Made by a program: the position numbers and the translations under genes | In this document: piece after piece, positions 8,276-15,851 of the stretch | Layout of the letters: every line of letters begins with the position of its first letter | Position numbering within the stretch: the stretch's first letter is position 1 | Origin: an uncultured Blautia sp. | GTDB lineage: Bacteria; Bacillota; Clostridia; Lachnospirales; Lachnospiraceae | DNA length: 21,701 nucleotides | Direction: 5' to 3' | Assembly (NCBI GenBank): GCA_900543715.1 | Contig: UQSX01000046.1 | Coordinates: 1-21,701 of the forward strand | Notes under the pieces: generated by a model | Databases searched by the model: none | What the model saw: only the letters and a program-made list of their open reading frames with translations | What the model was told of the DNA's origin: nothing

Positions 8276-10258
8276 TCAGCTCCCCTTTCCTCGTCCTGTA
8301 CAGGATATAATATATATGGGATTTTCCCCCATCATCATGTGATAAGAGCCGATTTCTTTGGACTTGCTCACACTGAGCTGGACAATTTCTGTGTCCGTCA
8401 CCGGAAGTTCTTTTATACAGCGGAGACTTTCCGCCACAGTCTCCAGTGCAATGCAGTTGATCACAATCCTCACCTGGGGATTTTTCTCCAGGAGCAGTTC
8501 CAGGATTTCCTTCATATTTCCAGAAGAACCGCCGATAAAAGCCTGGTCAGGTGCCGGAAGGTCTTCTAGTGCCTCCGGCGCTGTTCCCTGGATCACCCTG
8601 AGATTATCTACAGCAAACTTCTTTTTGTTTTTCTTTAAAAGCTCCACTGCCGGTTCCTTTTTCTCAATGGCGAAGACTTTTCCGTAAGGAGTCCGCAGCG
8701 CCATCTCCACAGATACCGAACCGGTTCCTGCTCCCACGTCATAGCAGACAGAATCTGGCCGAAGTCTCAGCTTGGCAAGGGAGACTGTACGGACTTCTTC
8801 TTTTGTCATCGGCACCTTGTCACGGATAAATTCCTCATCCGAAATTCCATGAACCGACAAAAGCTCCTGACATTCTTCATTTTCTGCACAGACCACACTT
8901 AAAGGATCTCCTTCATAGTTCGTAAAGTCCTCTGGCTTGCCCTTTTGAATCTTTTCCTCAGGATAAGAAAGACATTCTCCTGTATACAGGGTTACATTTT
9001 TCATATCATATTCCAGAAGTTTTCTGGCCAGATCAGAGATTCCATCCCTGGTTCCCAGGATTGCAAAAACCTTTCGGTTATGGCGGATCAGAGAGACCAG
9101 ATTCGCCGCTCTTCCGTGGGCACTGGTGATCAGGGCGTCGTCCCAGGATTTTCCGATACGGCTCATAAAATATACCACGGAAGAAATGCCGCAGATGATC
9201 CGGATATTTTTCCCCTTAAGAGCCTCAAGAAGCTTTCTGGCCCCACTGTAGAAGCCTACATCTCCGGAAAGTAAAACCGCAATCCTGTCATACTCTGGAT
9301 GTTCTTCTATATATGCAGCAATCTTTTGGCTGTCATATTCGATAAAACAGTCCTGCCCGGGATTTTTGCAGGAATCGGTCATCCTTCTGGCGCCGATAAG
9401 GAGCTGAGCCCCGCGGATTGCCTTTTGGGCTTCCACGGTAAGTCCTTCCCTGCTGCCCATGCCGATTCCTACCAGAGCAATCTCTCCCTGAGCTTTCAGA
9501 CCATATCTCCTGCACAAAAGCTGCCGGCACTGTCTTACAGAGATTCCCTCTTCCTTAAGAGGTCTTCCAATGACTACCGGGATACAGCCGCATTCCCTGG
9601 CTGCGTCGATTTTATCCTGAAATCCTCCCACGTCTCCTGACATCTTTGTTACCAGATATTTACAGTCCATCTGACGGATCATGGCAGCGTTCAGTTCCCT
9701 GGAAAAAGGCCCCTGCATACAGATCAGATTTTTTCCCTGAAATCCCAGTTCTCCGCACTGAAGGGCTACCTTTGGCAGAGACAGGACTCTCAGAAAGACC
9801 CTCTCCTGATAGTCTGGAAGCCTGGTATACTTGGCAGCCTCTTTACTTCCTGTGGTAGCCAGAATGTTCCCTTCTGTATGAGAAAGAATCTCTACAGCCT
9901 CCTCTACGCTGTCTGCAAAAATCCAGCCGCTGTCCCCTTCTGTCTTCTGATTTTCCCGGAGAATACGGATATATTCCCTGCCGGTTTCCTCACAGGCTTT
10001 TTTTATGTTTTCTGTGACCTGGGCCGCATAGGGGTGAGTAGCATCCAGCACCATATCCGGTTTTTTCTGCTGAAAAAGAACTTTCATCTCTTCCACATCC
10101 AGGCGCTGGTGGGATATCTCCAGCACTCCGCTCTCCGGCAGAAGCTGTTCCCCATACTCCGTAGCCACACAGACATAACCCGGTATTCTACGGCGGTCCA
10201 GAAATTCTGCAATTTTTCTGCCTTCTGTGGTGCCGGCAAAAACAATCACTTTACACAT
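8276..10258 (-). CDS. Trifunctional fusion: CbiJ reductase, CbiE and CbiT methyltransferases
   Basis: A 660-residue fusion of three corrin-ring enzymes. Residues about 1-255 match cobalt-precorrin-6A reductase (CbiJ/CobK): FAGTTEGRKIAEFL, LDATHPYAAQV (71-81), TTGSKE, and VTKMSGDVGGFQDKIDAA. Residues about 258-460 match CbiE (cobalt-precorrin-7 C5-methyltransferase): ALVGIGMGSREGLT and LLSGDVGFYSGA, a tetrapyrrole-methylase fold. Residues about 470-660 match CbiT (C15-methyltransferase and decarboxylase): DEEFIRDKVPMTKEEVR, then the SAM-binding DVGAGTGSVSVE (507-518). The CbiE-CbiT order is that of CobL; the added N-terminal CbiJ places consecutive reduction and methylation steps on one chain. 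The ATG overlaps the cbiH stop by 8 nt. Each domain is full length with no frameshift. Confidence 0.95.
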   Translation of the reverse strand: MCKVIVFAGTTEGRKIAEFLDRRRIPGYVCVATEYGEQLLPESGVLEISHQRLDVEEMKVLFQQKKPDMVLDATHPYAAQVTENIKKACEETGREYIRILRENQKTEGDSGWIFADSVEEAVEILSHTEGNILATTGSKEAAKYTRLPDYQERVFLRVLSLPKVALQCGELGFQGKNLICMQGPFSRELNAAMIRQMDCKYLVTKMSGDVGGFQDKIDAARECGCIPVVIGRPLKEEGISVRQCRQLLCRRYGLKAQGEIALVGIGMGSREGLTVEAQKAIRGAQLLIGARRMTDSCKNPGQDCFIEYDSQKIAAYIEEHPEYDRIAVLLSGDVGFYSGARKLLEALKGKNIRIICGISSVVYFMSRIGKSWDDALITSAHGRAANLVSLIRHNRKVFAILGTRDGISDLARKLLEYDMKNVTLYTGECLSYPEEKIQKGKPEDFTNYEGDPLSVVCAENEECQELLSVHGISDEEFIRDKVPMTKEEVRTVSLAKLRLRPDSVCYDVGAGTGSVSVEMALRTPYGKVFAIEKKEPAVELLKKNKKKFAVDNLRVIQGTAPEALEDLPAPDQAFIGGSSGNMKEILELLLEKNPQVRIVINCIALETVAESLRCIKELPVTDTEIVQLSVSKSKEIGSYHMMMGENPIYIISCTGRGKGS

Positions 10259-10982
10259 TCTTATACCCTCTGGGAGTTACCATTTTTCCTCCCACATTTT
10301 TTGTCTGGGAATTTCCTACAAAGACTGTGGTAAACATATCTACCTTTGTATTTTTTAACTCTTCCAGAGAAAGAACCTTCATGGACTCTCCCTCTCTTCC
10401 GATATTCCCCACAATGCCGCAGACTGTATCCGGAGACTTATATTCCATCATCAGATTGCAGGCTTTTTCCAGATAATCATGGCGTTTCTTACTGGAAGGA
10501 TTATAGAGACAAATGACAAAATCTGCTTTAGAAGCTTCTAACAGTCTGGTCTCGATCTTCTCCCAGGGAGTCAGCAGATCGCTGAGGCTGATCAGACAGA
10601 AATCATGGATCAGGGGCGCTCCCAGCACTGCGGCGCCTCCTGTAGCTGCAGTTACTCCCGGGATGATCTCCAGCTCTACCTGGGGATATTTTACTCCCAC
10701 CTCATACATCAGGCCGGCCATGCCGTAAACCCCTGCATCGCCGCTGCAGATCATGGAAACAGTCTTTCCTTTTACCGCCTCCTCAAAGGCCATTTCACAG
10801 CGCTCCACCTCTTTTTTCATAGGTGTGGTCATAAATTCTTTACCTGGAAAATGGTCTCTTACCAGGTCCACATACACTGTATATCCAATGATCACATCGC
10901 TGTTTTTCAGAGCCTGGGCCGCCTCAATGGTCATCTTCTCATAGGCTCCCGGCCCGATCCCAACTACATATAATTTATTCAA
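10251..10982 (-). CDS. cbiH: Cobalt-precorrin-3B C17-methyltransferase CbiH
   Basis: Tetrapyrrole methylase that methylates C17 and drives ring contraction in the anaerobic pathway. 243 residues, typical length. Signatures are YVVGIGPGAYEKMT (5-18), ICSGDAGVYGMAGLMYE (about 79-95), IPGVTAATGGAAVLGAPLIHDF and CLYNPSSKKR. The start codon appears to be TTG (10982-10980): it gives the conserved MNKLYVVG N-terminus, overlaps the cbiG stop by 8 nt and has GGAG upstream at a suitable distance. The weak start may lower its translation or rely on coupling to cbiG. Confidence 0.95.
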   Translation of the reverse strand: MNKLYVVGIGPGAYEKMTIEAAQALKNSDVIIGYTVYVDLVRDHFPGKEFMTTPMKKEVERCEMAFEEAVKGKTVSMICSGDAGVYGMAGLMYEVGVKYPQVELEIIPGVTAATGGAAVLGAPLIHDFCLISLSDLLTPWEKIETRLLEASKADFVICLYNPSSKKRHDYLEKACNLMMEYKSPDTVCGIVGNIGREGESMKVLSLEELKNTKVDMFTTVFVGNSQTKNVGGKMVTPRGYKNV

Positions 10983-12090
10983 AGTTCACACTCCATTTCT
11001 TCATAGCCAGAGCTACGGTCACACCGTCCTGGGCAAATTTTCTAAGTATCAGCCGTCCTTTTCCTTCTTTGCTGCTTCCCAGAAGAGCAGCTCTTTCACA
11101 TACATTATCGACTCCTGTAACGTCCTTTACAAAGGAAGAAGAAGCATAAGTTCCCTCTACTTCCTCCAGTTCTTCCCTGCTGTAAGTGACAAAGGGCAGG
11201 TTTCTTTCCTGACAGTATTCCAGAATCCCTTCCTCGTCTTTTTTCAGGTCAATACTGGCTACCTGTTCCATGGCTACGGAAGGGATCAGCAGCTCATCAC
11301 AGGCTCTCCGGATTACTTTTTCCACGATTTCTTTCGGAGTTTCTTTTTTGCATCCTACTCCTGTAGTGATCACTCTGGGGATCAGGTACAAGGTGTGTAC
11401 AAAAGGATGCTCCATATAGCCGTTGGTCACATAGATTCCCAGCTCTGGTTTTTCTTTTCCCTCTTCCAGAAGCTTCAATTCCTCAGGAATCTCCCCAAAC
11501 CATGGAAAATCACTGGCAAAACCAACTTCTTTTTCTGCCAGAAGAGCTGCTGAAACCTCTTTGGCCAGAGTCATATCAGAAATAAAACAGCTGTTTTTCT
11601 TTGCAAAAACATCCACTGCAAATTTATTGTTCAGGTCTGTAGCTGTAGTCACCACTGGCTGTCCATGGACGATTTCCGCCACTTCCTGAGTCAGTTCATT
11701 GGCCCCTCCGATATGTCCGGACAGAAGGGAAATGACAAATTTTCCCTGTTCATCTATTACCACTACCGCCGGGTCTACCTTTTTGCTTTTTACAAAAGGA
11801 GCAATGCTCCGCACCGCAATACCGCAGGCTCCGATAAAAATTATGGCGTCACAGTCTGCAAATCTCTGCTTAGTCCATTCTCTGATGGACTCGTCTACAG
11901 GCTTTGCAAAATCCTTTACATTTCGAAAATCTCTGGAATCTTCATCCAGCTGGGATTCGTCCAGAACTTTTTTGGTATACTTGCTTTTTGCATAGGAACT
12001 GACTTCATAGTTCCGCTCCTTCAATACCCAATAGAGCATTTCGCTGAGACGATAGCCTGCCCGGCTGAAGCTTATGATCGCTATTTTCAT
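10975..12090 (-). CDS. cbiG: Cobalt-precorrin-5A hydrolase CbiG
   Basis: Opens the delta-lactone of cobalt-precorrin-5A and releases acetaldehyde (the extruded C20 unit) to give cobalt-precorrin-5B. 371 residues, near the family's usual length. The N-terminal part has MKIAIISFSRAG and FIGACGIAVRSIAPF, then VVVIDEQGKFVISLLSGHIGG split across about residues 95-120. The C-terminal CbiG domain shows GVGCKKETP and SIDLKKDEEG, with FVKDVTGVDNVCERAAL. The ATG at 12090 is preferred over an in-frame GTG at 12099, because AGAGGTGA then lies about 5 nt upstream and the protein starts with the conserved MKIAIISF. It lies between cbiF and cbiH, adjacent pathway steps. Confidence 0.95.
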   Translation of the reverse strand: MKIAIISFSRAGYRLSEMLYWVLKERNYEVSSYAKSKYTKKVLDESQLDEDSRDFRNVKDFAKPVDESIREWTKQRFADCDAIIFIGACGIAVRSIAPFVKSKKVDPAVVVIDEQGKFVISLLSGHIGGANELTQEVAEIVHGQPVVTTATDLNNKFAVDVFAKKNSCFISDMTLAKEVSAALLAEKEVGFASDFPWFGEIPEELKLLEEGKEKPELGIYVTNGYMEHPFVHTLYLIPRVITTGVGCKKETPKEIVEKVIRRACDELLIPSVAMEQVASIDLKKDEEGILEYCQERNLPFVTYSREELEEVEGTYASSSFVKDVTGVDNVCERAALLGSSKEGKGRLILRKFAQDGVTVALAMKKWSVNFE

Positions 12091-12119
12091 TTCCTTCACC
12101 TCTTATCTTCTTCCTCATA

Positions 12120-12884
12120 TCACTGAGGTCCTGTACCTTTTCTGAATTCTGTAGTAAATTCCGGATGATACAGCAGGGAGCGGTCATAGGAATTATGGGA
12201 AACCACATCCCCGATGATCATCAAGGCCGTTTTCGTAATGTTGTTTTCTTTTGCTGTCTGGGCCAGAGTCGCCACGGTACATACAAACTTTTTTTCATCC
12301 TCCCAGGTAGCCTTATAGACAATCGCTGCCGGTGTGTCCGGTTTATAGCCTCCTTCAATGAGACGTTTAGACAGCTCCTCCAGCATGCCTGTACTTAAAA
12401 ACACTACCATGGTTGCCTGGTGAGCTGCAAAGGACTGGATGCTTTCCTTTTCCGGCACTGGAGTCCTTCCTGCCATACGGGTAATGACCACGCTCTGGGA
12501 AACATTTGGAAGGGTATATTCCAGGTTCAAAGCTGCTGCTGCCCCGGAAAAAGAGCTTACCCCCGGGCAGTAGTCGTAGGCAATCCCCTTCTCATCCAGC
12601 ACGTCCATCTGTTCCCGAATAGCACCGTAAAGGCATGGATCTCCTGTATGAAGGCGGACTGTTGTTTTCCCTTCTTCTTCTGCCTGGAAAATCACCTCCA
12701 GGACTTCCTCCAGTGTCATTTTAGCGCTGTTGAAAATCTTACAGTCTTCCCTGGCATACTCCAAAAGCTGGGGATTTACCAGAGAGCCCGCATAGATGAT
12801 CACATCTGCCTTTTCTAACAAGTTCTTTCCGCGGAGGGTGATCAGATCTGCTGCTCCGCTTCCTGCTCCTACAAAATGTACCAT
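12120..12884 (-). CDS. cbiF: Cobalt-precorrin-4 C11-methyltransferase CbiF
   Basis: Tetrapyrrole methylase adding the C11 methyl group. 254 residues from the chosen ATG at 12884, a normal CbiF/CobM length. Signatures are VHFVGAGSGAADLITLRG at the N-terminus, IYAGSLVNPQLL, RLHTGDPCLYGAIREQ, the PGVSSFSGAAAALN loop and ITRMAGRTPVPE. A longer in-frame start at 12920 would lie inside cbiL and lacks a fitting RBS, whereas GAGGAAAG sits just before 12884. The cbiL stop is 10 nt upstream. Confidence 0.95.
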   Translation of the reverse strand: MVHFVGAGSGAADLITLRGKNLLEKADVIIYAGSLVNPQLLEYAREDCKIFNSAKMTLEEVLEVIFQAEEEGKTTVRLHTGDPCLYGAIREQMDVLDEKGIAYDYCPGVSSFSGAAAALNLEYTLPNVSQSVVITRMAGRTPVPEKESIQSFAAHQATMVVFLSTGMLEELSKRLIEGGYKPDTPAAIVYKATWEDEKKFVCTVATLAQTAKENNITKTALMIIGDVVSHNSYDRSLLYHPEFTTEFRKGTGPQ

Positions 12885-12894
12885 TTTTCTTTCC

Positions 12895-13596
12895 TCATTT
12901 CTGCTGGTTTTCTTTAACAATGATCAGTGAGTAATAACCGGAAGCCTCCGGAATTTCCTCTGCTGACCGATATATTTTTTCATCTTCCATTCCACAGTTT
13001 TCGATCATCACTGCATCCTGTCCGCTGTTTAAAATGCTCTCTCTTACCTGCTGCATTTTCTTCCCTGTTTTCATCAAAACCTTGGTTCCCGGCAGTTCCA
13101 GGATCTGGTCCATTTCCTGGGCCTTATAAGTGGCCGGAATCACATGGAGGGGTTCCGCCATTTCCACCAGCCCCATATTCAGTCTGGCTGCTACAGCACA
13201 AAAAGAGGTAATACCGCTGACGATTTCCGCCTCATAACCTCTCTCCAGGATCCTTTTATGTACATAAAGATAAGTGGAATAAACCGTAGGATCTCCCAGG
13301 GTAAGAAAAACCACGTTCTGACCTTCTTTTAAATATTTTTCCACATCATCTGCGGCTTTCTCATGGTTGGCCTGAAGTACAACCGGATCCTTTGTCATAG
13401 GCATTGCCACCGGAAAAAGAGTTTTCTCATCCAGCCCCTCATAGGCTCCTTTTACAATCTTATAGGCGACGCTGGTGTAAATATCATTACCTGGTACTGC
13501 AATGGCCTGGTTTTCCTTTATCAGTCTCAGCGCCTTTAAAGTAAGGAGCTCCGGATCCCCAGGTCCCACTCCCACTCCATATAACTTTCCACTCAT
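12895..13596 (-). CDS. cbiL: Cobalt-precorrin-2 C20-methyltransferase CbiL
   Basis: First methyltransferase after cobalt insertion; methylates C20, the carbon later lost as acetaldehyde. 233 residues, typical. Signatures are GKLYGVGVGPGDPELLTLKA (3-22), FLTLGDPTVYSTYLY (about 97-111), EIVSGITSFCAVAA and VLMKTGKKM. The ATG at 13596 follows AAAGGAG at 8 nt. The precorrin-2 (CobI) and cobalt-precorrin-2 (CbiL) forms are not separable by motif; CbiL is chosen because the neighbours (CbiD, CbiG, CbiH) are of the anaerobic pathway. Confidence 0.94.
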   Translation of the reverse strand: MSGKLYGVGVGPGDPELLTLKALRLIKENQAIAVPGNDIYTSVAYKIVKGAYEGLDEKTLFPVAMPMTKDPVVLQANHEKAADDVEKYLKEGQNVVFLTLGDPTVYSTYLYVHKRILERGYEAEIVSGITSFCAVAARLNMGLVEMAEPLHVIPATYKAQEMDQILELPGTKVLMKTGKKMQQVRESILNSGQDAVMIENCGMEDEKIYRSAEEIPEASGYYSLIIVKENQQK

Positions 13597-13624
13597 ATAT
13601 TTTCTCCTTTACTTATGTCTGATT

Positions 13625-14794
13625 CTACATTGACGGCTTTTTATACTGTTCTTTTATAAGCCGGATCAATTCCCTTGTATTTTCTGTTTCTCCCAGATAG
13701 CCGTATTCATTGGAAAAAATCACAGCTCCCAGGAGCATCCTATCGTAAGTCCTGTGATTGAGATAATACAGGATCCTGCCGGTCAGTTCCTTCATCAGCG
13801 GATTCAACAGATCTTCCCGGATGATCACAGACAGAGCTTCATCTGTGGTAATGGTATCCAGTATTTCTTTTGCTCCATCCATGGAGATTCCCGCCCGTAT
13901 GGCATTGGCCGCCAGCAGTTCTGCCCGGCTGTCAGCACACCTGGAATGAGTGTTCATAATGCCTCCTGCCACCTTTACAAACTTTCCGATATGAGACACA
14001 AAAAGGATTCCCTTTACCCCCATGTCCAAGGCCATATCCAGGGTTTCCCCTATGTAGTTGCTGCATTTCATGCTCTCCTCAAAAGGCAGTTCCATATGTT
14101 CTTTTAAATAGGCAGCCCCGTAGTTTCCCGGAGTGATCAGAAGATACTCTGCTCCATTCTCCACCTTCTGGCGCATTTCGATCTCAATGCTTTTGATCAG
14201 TGCCGCCTCACTCATAGGCTCCACAATCCCGGAAGTACCCAGTATAGAAATGCCTCCCTGGATCCCCAGCCGGGGATTAAAAGTTCTGGCCCCTACTTCA
14301 GCTCCTCCGGGAACGCTGACTGTAAGAAGAAGCCCGCCTTCATAATCTGCCCGGGAACAGATTTCTTCTGCTTCCTTTAAGATCATAGACCGGGGCACCT
14401 TGTTGATAGCCGGACTTCCCACTGGCTGTTCCAGCCCCTTTTTTGTCACTCTTCCGACCCCTTCTCCCCCTTCCAGACGGATTCCGGGAATCTCTGTCTT
14501 TTGGGCTTTTACATAAATTTCCAGGCCGTTTGTGGCATCCGGGTCATCTCCTCCGTCTTTTTTTACAGCGCAGGAAGCCCATCCATTGCCCTGACTGATA
14601 TGAAGAAGTTCCAGGTTCAGAAGGATTCCCTTTGGCGTCATCAGTTCTACCTGCTGTATCTTTTTGTTTTCCAGAAGAATCTCCACTGCTCCTTTGGCTG
14701 CTGCTGCAGCACAGGAACCGGTGGTATAGCCGTACCTCATTTTTTTATTGTTTTTTATACTGTAATATCCTTCTAATCCTGTTTTATGCTCCAT
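13625..14794 (-). CDS. cbiD: Cobalt-precorrin-5B C1-methyltransferase CbiD
   Basis: SAM-dependent methyltransferase for C1 of cobalt-precorrin-5B, specific to the anaerobic pathway. 389 residues (family about 360-390). Signatures are MRYGYTTGSCAAAAAKGA (19-36), KKDGGDDPDATNG (78-90), GVGRVTKKGLEQPVG, NPRLGIQGGISILGTSGIVEP and LFVSHIGKFVKVAGGIMNTHS in shorter blocks. It is the first gene of the operon, behind the riboswitch and terminator; the ATG at 14794 is preceded by AGAGGC. The 18 residues before MRYGYTTG are somewhat longer than usual, so the internal ATG at residue 19 is a possible alternative start. Confidence 0.95.
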   Translation of the reverse strand: MEHKTGLEGYYSIKNNKKMRYGYTTGSCAAAAAKGAVEILLENKKIQQVELMTPKGILLNLELLHISQGNGWASCAVKKDGGDDPDATNGLEIYVKAQKTEIPGIRLEGGEGVGRVTKKGLEQPVGSPAINKVPRSMILKEAEEICSRADYEGGLLLTVSVPGGAEVGARTFNPRLGIQGGISILGTSGIVEPMSEAALIKSIEIEMRQKVENGAEYLLITPGNYGAAYLKEHMELPFEESMKCSNYIGETLDMALDMGVKGILFVSHIGKFVKVAGGIMNTHSRCADSRAELLAANAIRAGISMDGAKEILDTITTDEALSVIIREDLLNPLMKELTGRILYYLNHRTYDRMLLGAVIFSNEYGYLGETENTRELIRLIKEQYKKPSM

Positions 14795-14817
14795 ATTCTG
14801 CCTCTGTTTCCCTAAAT

Positions 14818-14833
14818 CTGCAGTATACTGCAG
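14818..14833. repeat. 16-nt perfect palindrome in the cbiD leader
   Basis: CTGCAGTATACTGCAG reads the same on both strands and lies between the riboswitch terminator and the cbiD ribosome binding site. It can form a 6-bp hairpin with a TATA loop in the mRNA, or could be an operator for a dimeric regulator. The gene-distal CTGCAG is also similar to GCTGCAGG near 14892-14899 inside the leader, so alternative pairings are possible. Confidence 0.5.
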
Positions 14834-14850
14834 GTATATCTGGTTTATAT

Positions 14851-14882
14851 AATAAAAAATCCGCTGTCAGATGACAACGGAT
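14851..14882 (-). terminator. Intrinsic terminator of the cobalamin riboswitch
   Basis: On the minus strand a 10-bp stem (arms ATCCGTTGTC and GACAGCGGAT, one G-U pair, 4-nt loop) is followed by TTTTTATT. It lies between the aptamer and cbiD. This is the layout of a transcriptional-OFF riboswitch, in which ligand binding favours the terminator. A second 7-bp hairpin (14889-14906) lies directly upstream and may take part in the switch. Confidence 0.88.
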
Positions 14883-14884
14883 TC

Positions 14885-15050
14885 TCTCAGAGCTGCAGGC
14901 AGCCCTAGATTTATACTATACTGATGAAGGTATCCGGTTGCCGCAGAAAACCTCCACACCTTCTGGAAATCTCATGTATCTGGCTTTCACAGTAACGGAC
15001 TTGCACAGGAATTCCACCTGCTTCCATTAAGATTTTCAGATTATTTTTTC
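14885..15050 (-). promoter_or_regulatory. Cobalamin riboswitch controlling the cbi/cob operon
   Basis: The minus-strand leader carries hallmark cobalamin-aptamer blocks: GCAGGTGGAATTCC (15008-15021), a GCxxGTCCG stretch, then TTACTGTGAAAGCCAGATAC (about 14975-14995). The last resembles the conserved ACUGU and the B12-box (AGYCAGrAUACC). A GGATACCTTCATC segment near 14922-14934 may serve the kissing-loop region. The B12-box half is unusually close to ACTGT, suggesting a compact aptamer. The exact ends are estimated. Placement between a consensus promoter and a terminator before cbiD supports repression of the whole operon by cobalamin. Confidence 0.82.
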
Positions 15051-15066
15051 ACGAATGACCTTGTTT

Positions 15067-15095
15067 ATTATATAATTTTCTGTGCAAAAAGTCAA
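15067..15095 (-). promoter_or_regulatory. Sigma-A promoter of the cobalamin operon
   Basis: On the minus strand TTGACT (15090-15095) and TATAAT (15067-15072) are separated by exactly 17 nt, a near-perfect housekeeping promoter. The predicted transcription start is near 15060, just before the riboswitch. The -35 box includes the TGA stop codon of the DUF3786 gene (15092-15094). Confidence 0.88.
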
Positions 15096-15751
15096 CGCAA
15101 ACCAGAAATCCCACCTGTCTGTTGGTCACAATTTATTTCCGCAGACAAAGGGGTTAACAGTCTTTCTGTTCCGATCTGGGCCAGCGTAGGTACACTTTCC
15201 GGATGGGTCCACTGGGCAATGGTATCTTCAAATAAGATATTGGCAGAAGGCGGAAATTCATCGTCCCCATCCCAGAAAATATAAGTAAGCTTTATCTTAG
15301 GGAACGCATGAATGGTAACACTTACATCTCCGTATTTCTCCTGCTGTCCACCCAGGCCAAGGCCAGCCTCCAGCAGCCTCTGGGGACGGCCGGAAAAGTA
15401 TTTTTTCAGAGGTTCCAGGGCAGCTTTTTCATAGGCTCTCTCGAACACCGCCGCTTCTCTTATTTCTCTGAATGGCACCATTTTGTTCCCTTCTCTGGCA
15501 AATCTCTGGCAATACCGCAGATGGTGCATGATCGTCAGCCTTTCCGTCACCGGAACCTCCCGTTTTCCCTCCCCTGTGATCTCTCCTGTATCTCTTTGGA
15601 TCCTGCATAGCTCGCCAAAAAAGGGTAGGATCAGATTCTCCTGATCAATTTCTGCCCCTATTTTCTCAGAAATACTCTCCTGAGGGCTCTGTACAAACCA
15701 TTCCCGGAATTGGCCGAATACTTTCTCATAATTAGATTCTCTGTTTTCCAT
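15092..15751 (-). CDS. DUF3786 domain protein of unknown function
   Basis: 219 residues, soluble, without signal peptide or membrane segment. It resembles DUF3786 proteins: an N-terminal NYEKVFGQF, a middle VPVTERLTIMHHL, and a C-terminal YIFWDGDDEFPPSANILFED followed by WTHPESVPTLAQ. The function of the family is not established. It lies between spoIVA (behind a terminator) and the cobalamin operon. Its stop codon forms part of the -35 box of the cobalamin promoter, and no terminator separates it from the riboswitch, so its transcript should enter the cobalamin leader. No clear sigma-A promoter was seen in the 51 nt upstream. GGGAGG lies somewhat far (13 nt) from the ATG. A corrinoid-related role is suggested only by position. 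Confidence 0.8.
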   Translation of the reverse strand: MENRESNYEKVFGQFREWFVQSPQESISEKIGAEIDQENLILPFFGELCRIQRDTGEITGEGKREVPVTERLTIMHHLRYCQRFAREGNKMVPFREIREAAVFERAYEKAALEPLKKYFSGRPQRLLEAGLGLGGQQEKYGDVSVTIHAFPKIKLTYIFWDGDDEFPPSANILFEDTIAQWTHPESVPTLAQIGTERLLTPLSAEINCDQQTGGISGLR

Positions 15752-15802
15752 CTTTTTTATCCACCCTCCCTGCTGTTTTCCTGTACTCCCAGTTTATCAC
15801 AG

Positions 15803-15842
15803 AAAAAAGCGGGTGTACAGAAAACCCTTTTTGCACACCCGC
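15803..15842 (-). terminator. Intrinsic terminator after spoIVA
   Basis: On the minus strand GCGGGTGT (15835-15842) pairs perfectly with ACACCCGC (15809-15816), followed by six T residues (15803-15808). It begins 9 nt after the spoIVA stop and separates the sporulation gene from DUF3786. Confidence 0.92.
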
Positions 15843-15851
15843 CATTTATTT

